64,000 nt of DNA from AC-38 sp033856025. Lineage in GTDB: Bacteria > Actinomycetota > Thermoleophilia > Solirubrobacterales > Solirubrobacteraceae. Shown here in pieces: positions 58,453 to 64,000 of this stretch (position 1 is the first letter of the stretch; each line of letters starts with the position of its first letter). Below the pieces are notes generated by a model. That model was not told the DNA's origin, searched no databases, and saw nothing but the letters and a program-made list of their open reading frames with translations. Made by a program: the position numbers and the translations under genes. Location: positions 1 through 64,000 of the forward strand of contig JAWVFQ010000030.1 in assembly GCA_033856025.1 (NCBI GenBank), given 5' to 3'.

Positions 58453-58725
58453 TCAGCGGTCGCCGCGGACCTCGTCGAGCGCGCGGCTCAGCGAACGGGG
58501 GTCGCCGTCGAGCTCGAGCGGCTCCGGCAGCGTCCGCCGGACCGGAGGCGAGACCCGGCCGCCGGCGATCAGGCGGTCCAGCGCTTCGCCGCCGGCGGGC
58601 GGCGGCCCCAGCTCGGCGACCGGCCGGTTGCGATCGGTCACCACGAGGCGCTCTCCCCGCTCCACCCGGCGCAGGTAGCGGCTCAGGTTCTGCCGCAGCT
58701 CCCCGATGCCGACCGCGTTCTTCAT
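58453..58725 (-). CDS. Phd/YefM-type antitoxin
   Basis: 90 residues from the ATG at 58725. The N-terminus KNAVGIGELRQNLSRYLRRV and ERGERLVVTDRNRPVAEL match the prevent-host-death fold that binds operator DNA, and the acidic C-terminal part would wrap around and inhibit the PIN toxin. Cognate toxin is the adjacent vapC gene. It starts 27 bp from the MBL stop and lies inside the direct-repeat cassette. An alternative GTG six bases upstream is possible. Confidence 0.87.
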   Translation of the reverse strand: MKNAVGIGELRQNLSRYLRRVERGERLVVTDRNRPVAELGPPPAGGEALDRLIAGGRVSPPVRRTLPEPLELDGDPRSLSRALDEVRGDR

Positions 58726-58751
58726 GTACACGAAGGTAGCAGTTCGGGACT

Positions 58752-59579
58752 TCACGCATCCCGCATGCGCCAGTACCGATCCAGGCCCAGGTACTGGAGC
58801 GCGGGCGGGCAGGCCTGGAGGAAGGCGTCGGACTCGGGGTCCGCCTGCATCTCGGCGCGGGTGCGGGCCTCGAACTCGTCGGCGTCGAGCTCGCGGGCCA
58901 GCGTGCCCCAGTGCGTGAGGGCGTCGCGCATCGCGGCCAGGTGCTCGAAGGGGCGCTCGACGCCCCCGAAGTGCGTCAGGCCGAGCGACTCGGGGCGCCA
59001 GGCGGCGATCCTCGACAGCGACTCGTTCCAGGCCTCGAGGTCGATGTCCGGCGGGGGGGTCGGCGGGACGATCGCGCCGCCGGGGACGATCTGCACCCCG
59101 GCCATGTCGCCGACCAGCGCGAGGCCGCTCGGCTCGTGCAGGTAGCAGACGTGGTGCGAGGCGTGGCCGGGCGTGTACTCCACCTGGAAGCCCTCCACCG
59201 CCTCGCCGCCGGACAGCGCGCGGACGTTGCGCTCGGGGACCGGCACGACCTCGCCCCACAGGCGCGCCATGTCCTCGCCGTACAGTCGCCCGGCGCTGTC
59301 GAGCAGGCGCGACGGGTCGACGAGGTGGGGCGCGCCGCGCTCGTGGACGTAGACCGGGAGGTCGGGCCAGCGGCGCACCATCGCGCCGGTCGCGCCGGCG
59401 TGGTCGAGGTGGATGTGGGTGAGCAGCAGCGCCCGCGGCGCCTCGCCGCCGAGCTCCTCCAGCAGGTGGTCCAGCGAGGACTCCGGCCCGGGATCGATCA
59501 GCACGTCGCCCACCTGCCAGCAGCAGATCACGCGCTCGCGGCCCAGATGGCGGACGTCGATGGGTCGGGCCGGTGGCAT
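58752..59579 (-). CDS. MBL-fold metallohydrolase, 3' end remodelled by insertion
   Basis: 275 residues from the ATG at 59579 (a GTG is just upstream at 59582; AGGAG precedes both). The zinc motif HIHLDHAGATG and YTPGHASHHVCYL are complete, with the second-shell GDMAG segment and THFGG. It is a generic beta-lactamase-like hydrolase (glyoxalase II or lactonase related). The last residues GLDRYWRMRDA are encoded by one copy of a 28-bp repeat. After the insertion the end became R-D-A-stop, while the original tail persists beyond the cassette. The core is not damaged. Confidence 0.87.
   Translation of the reverse strand: MPPARPIDVRHLGRERVICCWQVGDVLIDPGPESSLDHLLEELGGEAPRALLLTHIHLDHAGATGAMVRRWPDLPVYVHERGAPHLVDPSRLLDSAGRLYGEDMARLWGEVVPVPERNVRALSGGEAVEGFQVEYTPGHASHHVCYLHEPSGLALVGDMAGVQIVPGGAIVPPTPPPDIDLEAWNESLSRIAAWRPESLGLTHFGGVERPFEHLAAMRDALTHWGTLARELDADEFEARTRAEMQADPESDAFLQACPPALQYLGLDRYWRMRDA
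58762..58789 (-). repeat. 28-bp direct repeat, proximal copy (within the MBL gene)
   Basis: Identical to 58004-58031. On the minus strand it encodes G-L-D-R-Y-W-R-M-R at the end of the MBL protein. The bases outside the 28 differ between the copies, so identity ends sharply at both sides. This is the upstream boundary of the toxin-antitoxin cassette. Confidence 0.8.
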
Positions 59580-59606
59580 CACCCGGAACTCCTACCATGG
59601 CGCGCC

Positions 59607-60356
59607 GTGGACCTCGGCCTCCAGCTACCCACCCACTTCCTGGGCCAGGACGGGCAGCGGGCCGGGTTCCTGCTCCTCGCGGGCTTCCTGACGTCGTGGC
59701 TGTTCATCCGCACGAGCGCGCGGATGATCCGCGCCCAGGTGTCCTGGTGGCCCGGGAACGTGGAGACCAAGGGCGGCCTGCACATCCACCACCTGGTGTG
59801 GGGGATCCTCCTGCTGCTGGTCACCGGGTTCCTCGGCTTCGCGCTCCAGCCGCCGAGCCCGTGGATGGAGGTCCTGGCCGCGCTGTTCGGCGTGGGGATG
59901 GGGCTCACGCTCGACGAGTTCGCCCTGTGGCTGCACCTCCAGGACGTCTACTGGAGCGACGAGGGCCGCTCGTCGGTCGACGCCGTGGTCGTGGCGCTCG
60001 TGCTGGGCGGCCTGGTGGTGGCGGGCGCCGCGCCCTGGGAGGTCGACGACGCCGGCGGGTCGGTCGCGGCGATCGCCGGCGCCGTGGCGATCGCGCTCTT
60101 CTACTGCACGCTGGCGATCCTCAAGGGCAAGCGCTGGCTGGGCCTGTTCGGCCTCTTCGTCCCCTTCATCGCCCTGGTCGGGGCGATCCGCCTGGCCCAG
60201 CCCCACTCGCCCTGGGCGCGGCGGTTCTACCCGCCGGGATCGCGCAAGCTGGAGCGCTCGCAGGCCCGCTGGCGCCGGGTGGAGTCCCGCCGCCACCGGG
60301 CGCTCAACGCGGTGGCCGGCGCGCCATCCAAGCCGGATCCTCAGGGCCCCCAATAG
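59607..60356 (+). CDS. Multi-pass membrane protein with HIHH motif (unknown function)
   Basis: 249 residues from the GTG at 59607. About six hydrophobic segments occur (near 20-35, 62-80, 88-102, 130-145, 150-165 and 172-190). Two conserved-looking polar elements sit at membrane edges: GGLHIHHLVWG (HIHH at 59-62) and LDEFALWLHLQDVYW (103-116). The His/Asp/Glu pattern could bind a metal. The C-terminal 45 residues are Arg-rich and cytoplasmic. It is divergent from the MBL gene by 27 bp and followed by Ecm at 12 bp; a role in that pathway is not supported. Confidence 0.6.
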   Translation: MDLGLQLPTHFLGQDGQRAGFLLLAGFLTSWLFIRTSARMIRAQVSWWPGNVETKGGLHIHHLVWGILLLLVTGFLGFALQPPSPWMEVLAALFGVGMGLTLDEFALWLHLQDVYWSDEGRSSVDAVVVALVLGGLVVAGAAPWEVDDAGGSVAAIAGAVAIALFYCTLAILKGKRWLGLFGLFVPFIALVGAIRLAQPHSPWARRFYPPGSRKLERSQARWRRVESRRHRALNAVAGAPSKPDPQGPQ

Positions 60357-60368
60357 AATCCGGGGGCG

Positions 60369-62357
60369 ATGAGCGAGCATCGCCTCACCGAGCCGGACCG
60401 CCCGTGGATGATGCGCACGTACGCCGGGCACTCCTCGGCGAAGGCGTCGAACGAGCTCTACCGGCGCAACCTGGCCAAGGGCCAGACCGGCCTGTCCGTC
60501 GCCTTCGACCTGCCCACGCAGACGGGCTACGACGCCGACCACGAGCTGGCGCGCGGCGAGGTGGGGAAGGTCGGCGTGGCCATCGCACACAAGGGCGACA
60601 TGCACGCGCTCCTGGACGGCATCCCGCTGGACGAGATGAACACGTCCATGACGATCAACGCCACGGCGGCCTGGCTGCTGGCGCTCTACGTCGCCACGGC
60701 GCAGGACAACGGCGTGGACGAGGCCAAGCTCTCCGGCACCACCCAGAACGACATCCTCAAGGAGTACCTCTCCCGCGGCACCTACGCCTTCCCGCCCGGC
60801 CCGTCGATGCGGCTGATCGCCGACATCGTCGCCTACACGGTCGAGCACGTCCCGCGCTGGAACCCCATCAACGTCTGCTCCTACCACCTCCAGGAGGCGG
60901 GCGCGACTCCGGTGCAGGAGATCGCCTTCTCCATGGCCAACGCCATCGCGGTCCTGGACGCGGTCCGCGAGCGCGTCGACGAGGCGCTCATGCCGCAGGT
61001 CTTCGGTCGCATCTCGTTCTTCGTCAACGCCGGCGTGCGCTTCGTGGAGGAGCACGCGAAGCTGCGGGCGATGTCCCTGCTGTGGGACGAGCTGGGGCGC
61101 GAGCGCTACGGCGTGGAGGACCCCAAGCTGCGGCGCTTCCGCTACGGCGTGCAGGTCAACTCGCTGGGGTTGACCGAGGCGCAACCGGAGAACAACGTCC
61201 AGCGCATCGTGCTGGAGGCGCTGGCCGTGACGCTGGGGCGCTCGGCCCGGGCGCGGGCCATCCAGCTTCCGGCCTGGAACGAGGCGCTGGGCCTGCCGCG
61301 CCCCTGGGACCAGCAGTGGTCGCTGCGCATCCAGCAGGTCCTGGCCTTCGAGACCGACCTGCTCGAGTACCCCGACGTGTTCGAGGGCTCCAAGGTGATG
61401 GAGGGGCTGGTCGAGGAGCTCGTCTCCGGCGCGCGGACCGAGATGGAGCGGGTGGCCGAGCGAGGCGGCGCCGTGGAGGCCGTGGGCTACATGAAGTCCG
61501 AGCTGGTGACGTCGCACCGCGAGCGCGTTCGCCGCATCGAGGCCGGCGAGCAGGTCGTGGTGGGGATCAACCGCTTCGCCGAGACCGAGGAGTCGCCGCT
61601 GACCGCCGACGCCGAGGGCGGGATCCTCGTCGTCGACCCGGAGGTGGAAGCCCAGCAGATCGCGGCGCTGGAGGAGTGGCGCGCGTCGCGGGACTCCGCC
61701 GCCGTCGAGACGGCCCTGGACGAGCTGCGCCGGGTAGCGGCGGACGACTCGCAGAACATCATGCCCGCCTCGATCGCCGCCGCCCACGCGGGCGCCACCA
61801 CGGGCGAGTGGGCCCAGGCGCTGCGCGACTCCTTCGGCGACTACCGCGCGCCCACCGGCGTCGGCGACGCGGTGGCCGGGGGCGCCAGCGCGGAGCTGGA
61901 GTCGCTGCGCGTGGAGGTCGACCGCGTGTCCGACGCCCTGGGCCGGCGGCTGAAGGTCCTCGTCGGCAAGCCGGGGCTGGACGGGCACTCCAACGGCGCC
62001 GAGCAGATCGCCGTGCGCGCGCGCGACGCCGGGATGGAGGTCGTCTACGAGGGGATCCGCCTCACCCCGTCGCAGATCGCCAAGTCGGCGTCGGACGAGG
62101 GAGTCCACGTGATCGGGCTGTCCATTTTGAGTGGCTCGCACCGCGAGCTGATCCCGTCCGTGATCGAGGCCCTGCGCGACGCCGGCGTGGACGCGCCCGT
62201 CGTCGTCGGCGGGATCATCCCCGAGGCCGACGCCGCCGCGTTGCGCGAGGCCGGCGTGGCCGCCGTCTACACCCCCAAGGACTTCGACCTCAACCGCATC
62301 ATGCGCGACATCGTCACGCTCGTGGCCGAGCACCACGGCCTCGCCGCGGCCGCGTGA
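60369..62357 (+). CDS. ecm: Ethylmalonyl-CoA mutase (MeaA-like, B12-dependent)
   Basis: 662 residues with a fused B12-binding domain. The TIM-barrel half starts DRPWMMRTYAGHSSAKASNE and contains FDLPTQTGYDADHELARGEV, NTSMTINATAAWLLALY and NPINVCSYHLQEAG, matching MeaA/Ecm rather than the longer methylmalonyl-CoA mutase. The C-terminal half has the B12 His motif DGHSNG at 538-543 (H540). The enzyme turns ethylmalonyl-CoA into methylsuccinyl-CoA in the ethylmalonyl-CoA pathway. Its stop overlaps the MeaB gene by GTGA. Substrate class is inferred by resemblance. Confidence 0.92.
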   Translation: MSEHRLTEPDRPWMMRTYAGHSSAKASNELYRRNLAKGQTGLSVAFDLPTQTGYDADHELARGEVGKVGVAIAHKGDMHALLDGIPLDEMNTSMTINATAAWLLALYVATAQDNGVDEAKLSGTTQNDILKEYLSRGTYAFPPGPSMRLIADIVAYTVEHVPRWNPINVCSYHLQEAGATPVQEIAFSMANAIAVLDAVRERVDEALMPQVFGRISFFVNAGVRFVEEHAKLRAMSLLWDELGRERYGVEDPKLRRFRYGVQVNSLGLTEAQPENNVQRIVLEALAVTLGRSARARAIQLPAWNEALGLPRPWDQQWSLRIQQVLAFETDLLEYPDVFEGSKVMEGLVEELVSGARTEMERVAERGGAVEAVGYMKSELVTSHRERVRRIEAGEQVVVGINRFAETEESPLTADAEGGILVVDPEVEAQQIAALEEWRASRDSAAVETALDELRRVAADDSQNIMPASIAAAHAGATTGEWAQALRDSFGDYRAPTGVGDAVAGGASAELESLRVEVDRVSDALGRRLKVLVGKPGLDGHSNGAEQIAVRARDAGMEVVYEGIRLTPSQIAKSASDEGVHVIGLSILSGSHRELIPSVIEALRDAGVDAPVVVGGIIPEADAAALREAGVAAVYTPKDFDLNRIMRDIVTLVAEHHGLAAAA

Positions 62358-63463
62358 TTCGCCGCGAACCGGGCGCCTCTCCCGGCCGGGGGGACGGCGG
62401 CGATGAGGGGGTCGGCTTGGGCGGCGGTGTCTCTCCCGGCCGGGGGAACGGCGGCGATGAGGGGGTCGGCTTGGGCGGCGGTGGCGTGTCTCCCGGTGGG
62501 CTTTCCGGCGCGGAGCTTGGGCGGCGGCTTCGGGAGCGGGATCTGTCGGCCGCTCCGGCGGCTTTGAATTTGGTCGAGGCGCGGCGGCCGGGGGGGCCGG
62601 AGGAGGTGGCGGCGCTGCTGCGGGAGGTGTCTCCGGCCGCTCTGGGCGGCGAGGCGCCGGCGCACGTGGTCGGGATCACGGGCCCGCCGGGCGTGGGGAA
62701 GTCGTCGCTGCTGTCCGAGCTCGTCCGGGCGTGGCGGGCGGACGGGCGCAGCGTGGCCGTCCTGGCCGTGGACCCGACCTCGCGGCGCTCGGGCGGCGCG
62801 CTGCTCGGCGACCGCGCCCGCATCGTGGTGGACCCCACGGACCGCGCGGTCTTCATCCGCTCCACCGCCGCCGGGGACACCCTGGGCGGGCTGGCCGCCT
62901 CGACGCGCGCCGCGGCGCAGGCGCTGGCCGCCGCCTTCGACGTCGTGGTGATCGAGACCGTCGGCGTCGGGCAGTCCGAGACCGACGTGGCCGACGCCGC
63001 CGACACCGTCGCCGTCGTCGTGCAGCCGGGGTCGGGCGACGTGCTCCAGTTCCTCAAGGCGGGCATCATGGAGATCCCCGACGTGCTCGTCGTGACCAAG
63101 GCCGACCTGGGAAACATCGCGGAGTCCGCGGTGCGCGACCTGCGCAGCGCCGTCGGCGCGCTGGGCGCGGGCGACGTCGCGGTCCTTCCCGTCTCCTCGC
63201 TCTCCCCGCCCCGGGGGATCGGCGAGCTCGTGGCCGCGCTGGACGAGCACCGCGCGGCCGCCGACGTCCCCGCCCGGCGCCTGCGCGCCCGCCGCCGCCA
63301 CGCGCTGGCCGACTTCGCCGCCGAGCACGGAGAGCGAGGACTGCGCGCCCTCGGCGGCCGCCGCGAGGCCGAGCGCCATCTCGAGACGCTCGACCCGGGC
63401 CTCGACGTCCCCGCCCTCCGCGCCGCCCTGGAAGAGCAATTGACGTCGCCCGAGCGACGTTGA
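62354..63463 (+). CDS. meaB: MeaB-type G3E GTPase, mutase chaperone
   Basis: 369 residues from the GTG at 62354, overlapping the mutase stop. The GTPase has the P-loop GPPGVGKSS, AVDPTSRRSGG, the switch-like VVIETVGVGQSE and the NKxD-like VVTKADL. MeaB loads and protects B12 in methylmalonyl/ethylmalonyl-CoA mutases. The first 50 residues contain two near-identical 18-residue repeats (SPGRGDGGDEGVGLGGGV type) encoded by 54-bp tandem DNA copies. A later GTG at 62489 (VSPGG) would give the usual N-terminus, so the extension may be untranslated. The core is intact. Confidence 0.92.
   Translation: MIRREPGASPGRGDGGDEGVGLGGGVSPGRGNGGDEGVGLGGGGVSPGGLSGAELGRRLRERDLSAAPAALNLVEARRPGGPEEVAALLREVSPAALGGEAPAHVVGITGPPGVGKSSLLSELVRAWRADGRSVAVLAVDPTSRRSGGALLGDRARIVVDPTDRAVFIRSTAAGDTLGGLAASTRAAAQALAAAFDVVVIETVGVGQSETDVADAADTVAVVVQPGSGDVLQFLKAGIMEIPDVLVVTKADLGNIAESAVRDLRSAVGALGAGDVAVLPVSSLSPPRGIGELVAALDEHRAAADVPARRLRARRRHALADFAAEHGERGLRALGGRREAERHLETLDPGLDVPALRAALEEQLTSPERR
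62378..62485 (+). repeat. 54-bp tandem repeat in the meaB 5' end
   Basis: Two copies of a 54-bp unit (62378-62431 and 62432-62485) differ at one position. The unit starts TCTCCCGGCC and keeps the MeaB reading frame (18 codons, Gly-rich peptide SPGRG..GDEGVGLGGG). A shortened third start (TCTCCCGGTGGG) follows at about 62489. A slipped-strand or duplication origin is likely. Confidence 0.75.
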
Positions 63464-63512
63464 CTACCTATATGGGCGCTAACGTCGCACCACCCTCTCG
63501 GCAGGTCGGCGG

Positions 63513-63674
63513 ATGACGGGGTTCGCCGGGGATCTGGCCATCGTCGTCGGCGCTTTTGCCGTGGTCACGGCGGCGGCCGCGCTGGTGGGCGCGGCCAACT
63601 TCGGCACCGCGCTGGCCTTCGGGCAGATGGGGTTCGGGGCGGCGCTGATCTACGTCCTGCTGCGGCGTCCGTGA
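63513..63674 (+). CDS. Small hydrophobic membrane protein (unknown function)
   Basis: 53 residues from the ATG at 63513. Two hydrophobic stretches, LAIVVGAFAVVTAAAALVGA and LAFGQMGFGAALIYVLL, suggest a two-helix small membrane protein; the end is basic (RRP). Its TGA overlaps the GTG of the following DUF2510 gene (GTGA), so it is translationally coupled. No family recognised. Ribosome-binding site is weak, so its start is moderately supported. Confidence 0.5.
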   Translation: MTGFAGDLAIVVGAFAVVTAAAALVGAANFGTALAFGQMGFGAALIYVLLRRP

Positions 63675-64000
63675 GCACCCCGCCCCCGCCCGCCGGCTGG
63701 TACGCCGACCCGCAGGCGCCGGGGCGCTGGCGCTGGTGGGACGGCGCGCGCTGGACCGACGACGTTTCGACCCCCGCGGTCCCCGGCGCCCTCACCGCCG
63801 CCGACTACCTCGTGATCCGCGCCCACGCCGGCCTGGGCAACTGGCACGCCACGATCCACGACCGCTCCCTGGCCCAGGTGGGCGCGGTGCGGCAGACGGG
63901 CATGGACCTGAAGGTCCTCGACTCGGCCGGGGCGCTCGTGCTGGACGCGGACGGCGGCGCCGTCGCGTTCGGCGGCGCCGGTCGCAGCTGGACCGTCCGC
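63671..64000 (+). CDS. DUF2510-domain protein (5' part)
   Basis: The frame runs to the window end without a stop (110 residues visible). The GTG at 63671 overlaps the TGA of the small membrane protein. The N-terminus GWYADPQAPGRWRWWDGARW is the DUF2510 signature of actinobacterial membrane-associated proteins. From about residue 40, LTAADYLVIRAHAGLGNWHA and a repeated short-strand pattern look like a tubby/LURP-one-related beta domain. Function unknown; the rest lies outside the window. Confidence 0.75.
   Translation, partial: MSTPPPPAGWYADPQAPGRWRWWDGARWTDDVSTPAVPGALTAADYLVIRAHAGLGNWHATIHDRSLAQVGAVRQTGMDLKVLDSAGALVLDADGGAVAFGGAGRSWTVR

Larger units (their letters stand above)
58004..58789. 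mobile_element. Toxin-antitoxin cassette bounded by 28-bp direct repeats
   Basis: A 730-bp segment between two perfect 28-bp direct repeats (58004-58031 and 58762-58789) contains only a Phd/YefM-type antitoxin gene and a VapC toxin gene. One repeat lies in the last codons of the MBL hydrolase gene and the other carries the old gene end. No integrase, transposase or inverted terminal repeat is present, so the mode of insertion is unknown. It may be an attC-like or recombination-mediated mobile TA unit. Confidence 0.5.

Noticed and set aside
54587..58678. Very long plus-strand reading frame antisense to the ALDH, GMC and TA genes
   Set aside because: GC-rich third positions keep the antisense frame open; its translation is His/Gly/Arg-rich without any domain, whereas the minus strand encodes clear families.
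59573..62350. Long plus-strand frame ahead of MeaB overlapping the mutase gene
   Set aside because: The upstream part is a shadow of the membrane protein and mutase in another frame; only the part from 62354 matches MeaB.
62378..62485. Possible CRISPR array at the meaB start
   Set aside because: The two units are adjacent without variable spacers and keep one reading frame; this is a tandem duplication.
63440..63474. TTGAC(G/T)-like and TATATG elements after meaB as a promoter
   Set aside because: Spacing between candidate -35 and -10 elements is 3 or 23 bp, not near 17; no supported promoter.

Overview
The window is very GC-rich, gene-dense bacterial DNA with short or overlapping gene junctions, many GTG and TTG starts and no stretch longer than 300 bases without a gene. 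Gene content points to Actinomycetota, most plausibly a Thermoleophilia/Solirubrobacterales-type soil bacterium. It has a complete coenzyme F420 pathway with an actinobacterial fused FO synthase, ethylmalonyl-CoA pathway genes, several small lipoproteins, a DUF2510 protein and a DnaQ/GIY-YIG fusion nuclease. The lineage is inferred from gene content; no rRNA or tRNA gene was found.

Layout. Bases 1-9.8k carry fatty-acid and acyl-CoA metabolism (3-oxoadipyl-CoA-type thiolase, desaturase, acyl-CoA dehydrogenase overlapping a two-module 3-hydroxyacyl-CoA dehydrogenase) with a rhodanese, a methyltransferase and secreted proteins. Bases 9.8-22.3k hold an ECF sigma factor coupled to an Ogt-type DNA repair protein, a secreted metallophosphoesterase, an MBL-fold hydrolase, thioredoxin reductase with a flippase-like membrane protein, a PAP2 enzyme, an epimerase, a two-domain VOC dioxygenase and asparagine synthetase. 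Bases 22.3-25.7k are a minus-strand operon (SDR, thioesterase, gamma-glutamyl hydrolase, GGCT-like protein, crotonase). It is divergent from the F420 block at 25.7-30.9k (npdG-cofD-cofC-cofE, then fbiC convergent, with an aquaporin gene just upstream of fbiC). Bases 31.7-36.7k contain SDR and SRPBCC genes, an mntR-mntH manganese operon with a large palindrome in its divergent promoter, and a YgfZ-type protein. Bases 37.3-40.3k hold an R2-like diiron/SCP2 fusion coupled to the DnaQ/GIY-YIG nuclease. Bases 41.1-45.2k contain an atypical intergenic island, a MarR-MFS efflux pair and crotonyl-CoA carboxylase/reductase flanked by two perfect palindromes. Bases 46.1-52.5k are a run of envelope and protease genes: a zinc metallopeptidase, its catalytically dead tandem paralog, a zinc-ribbon membrane protein, a sedolisin and a nucleotidyltransferase-fold protein. 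Bases 52.5-59.6k run on the minus strand: an MBL hydrolase interrupted near its 3' end by a toxin-antitoxin cassette, then a GMC alcohol oxidase, an aldehyde dehydrogenase, ClpS, and an RCK channel-type protein ending in two ryanodine-receptor (RyR) repeats. Bases 59.6-64k hold ethylmalonyl-CoA mutase, MeaB (with a 54-bp tandem repeat in its 5' end) and a partial DUF2510 protein.

Most striking observations. First, a 28-bp perfect direct repeat brackets a VapC/Phd-type toxin-antitoxin pair inserted at the 3' end of the MBL gene; the displaced old 3' end still overlaps the next gene. Second, five of eight convergent gene pairs share one CTAG as both stop codons. Third, an active and an inactive copy of a zinc metallopeptidase sit head to tail. 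Fourth, a RyR-repeat/RCK fusion and an R2/SCP2 fusion are present. Fifth, gamma-glutamyl-handling genes lie next to the F420 polyglutamylation cluster.
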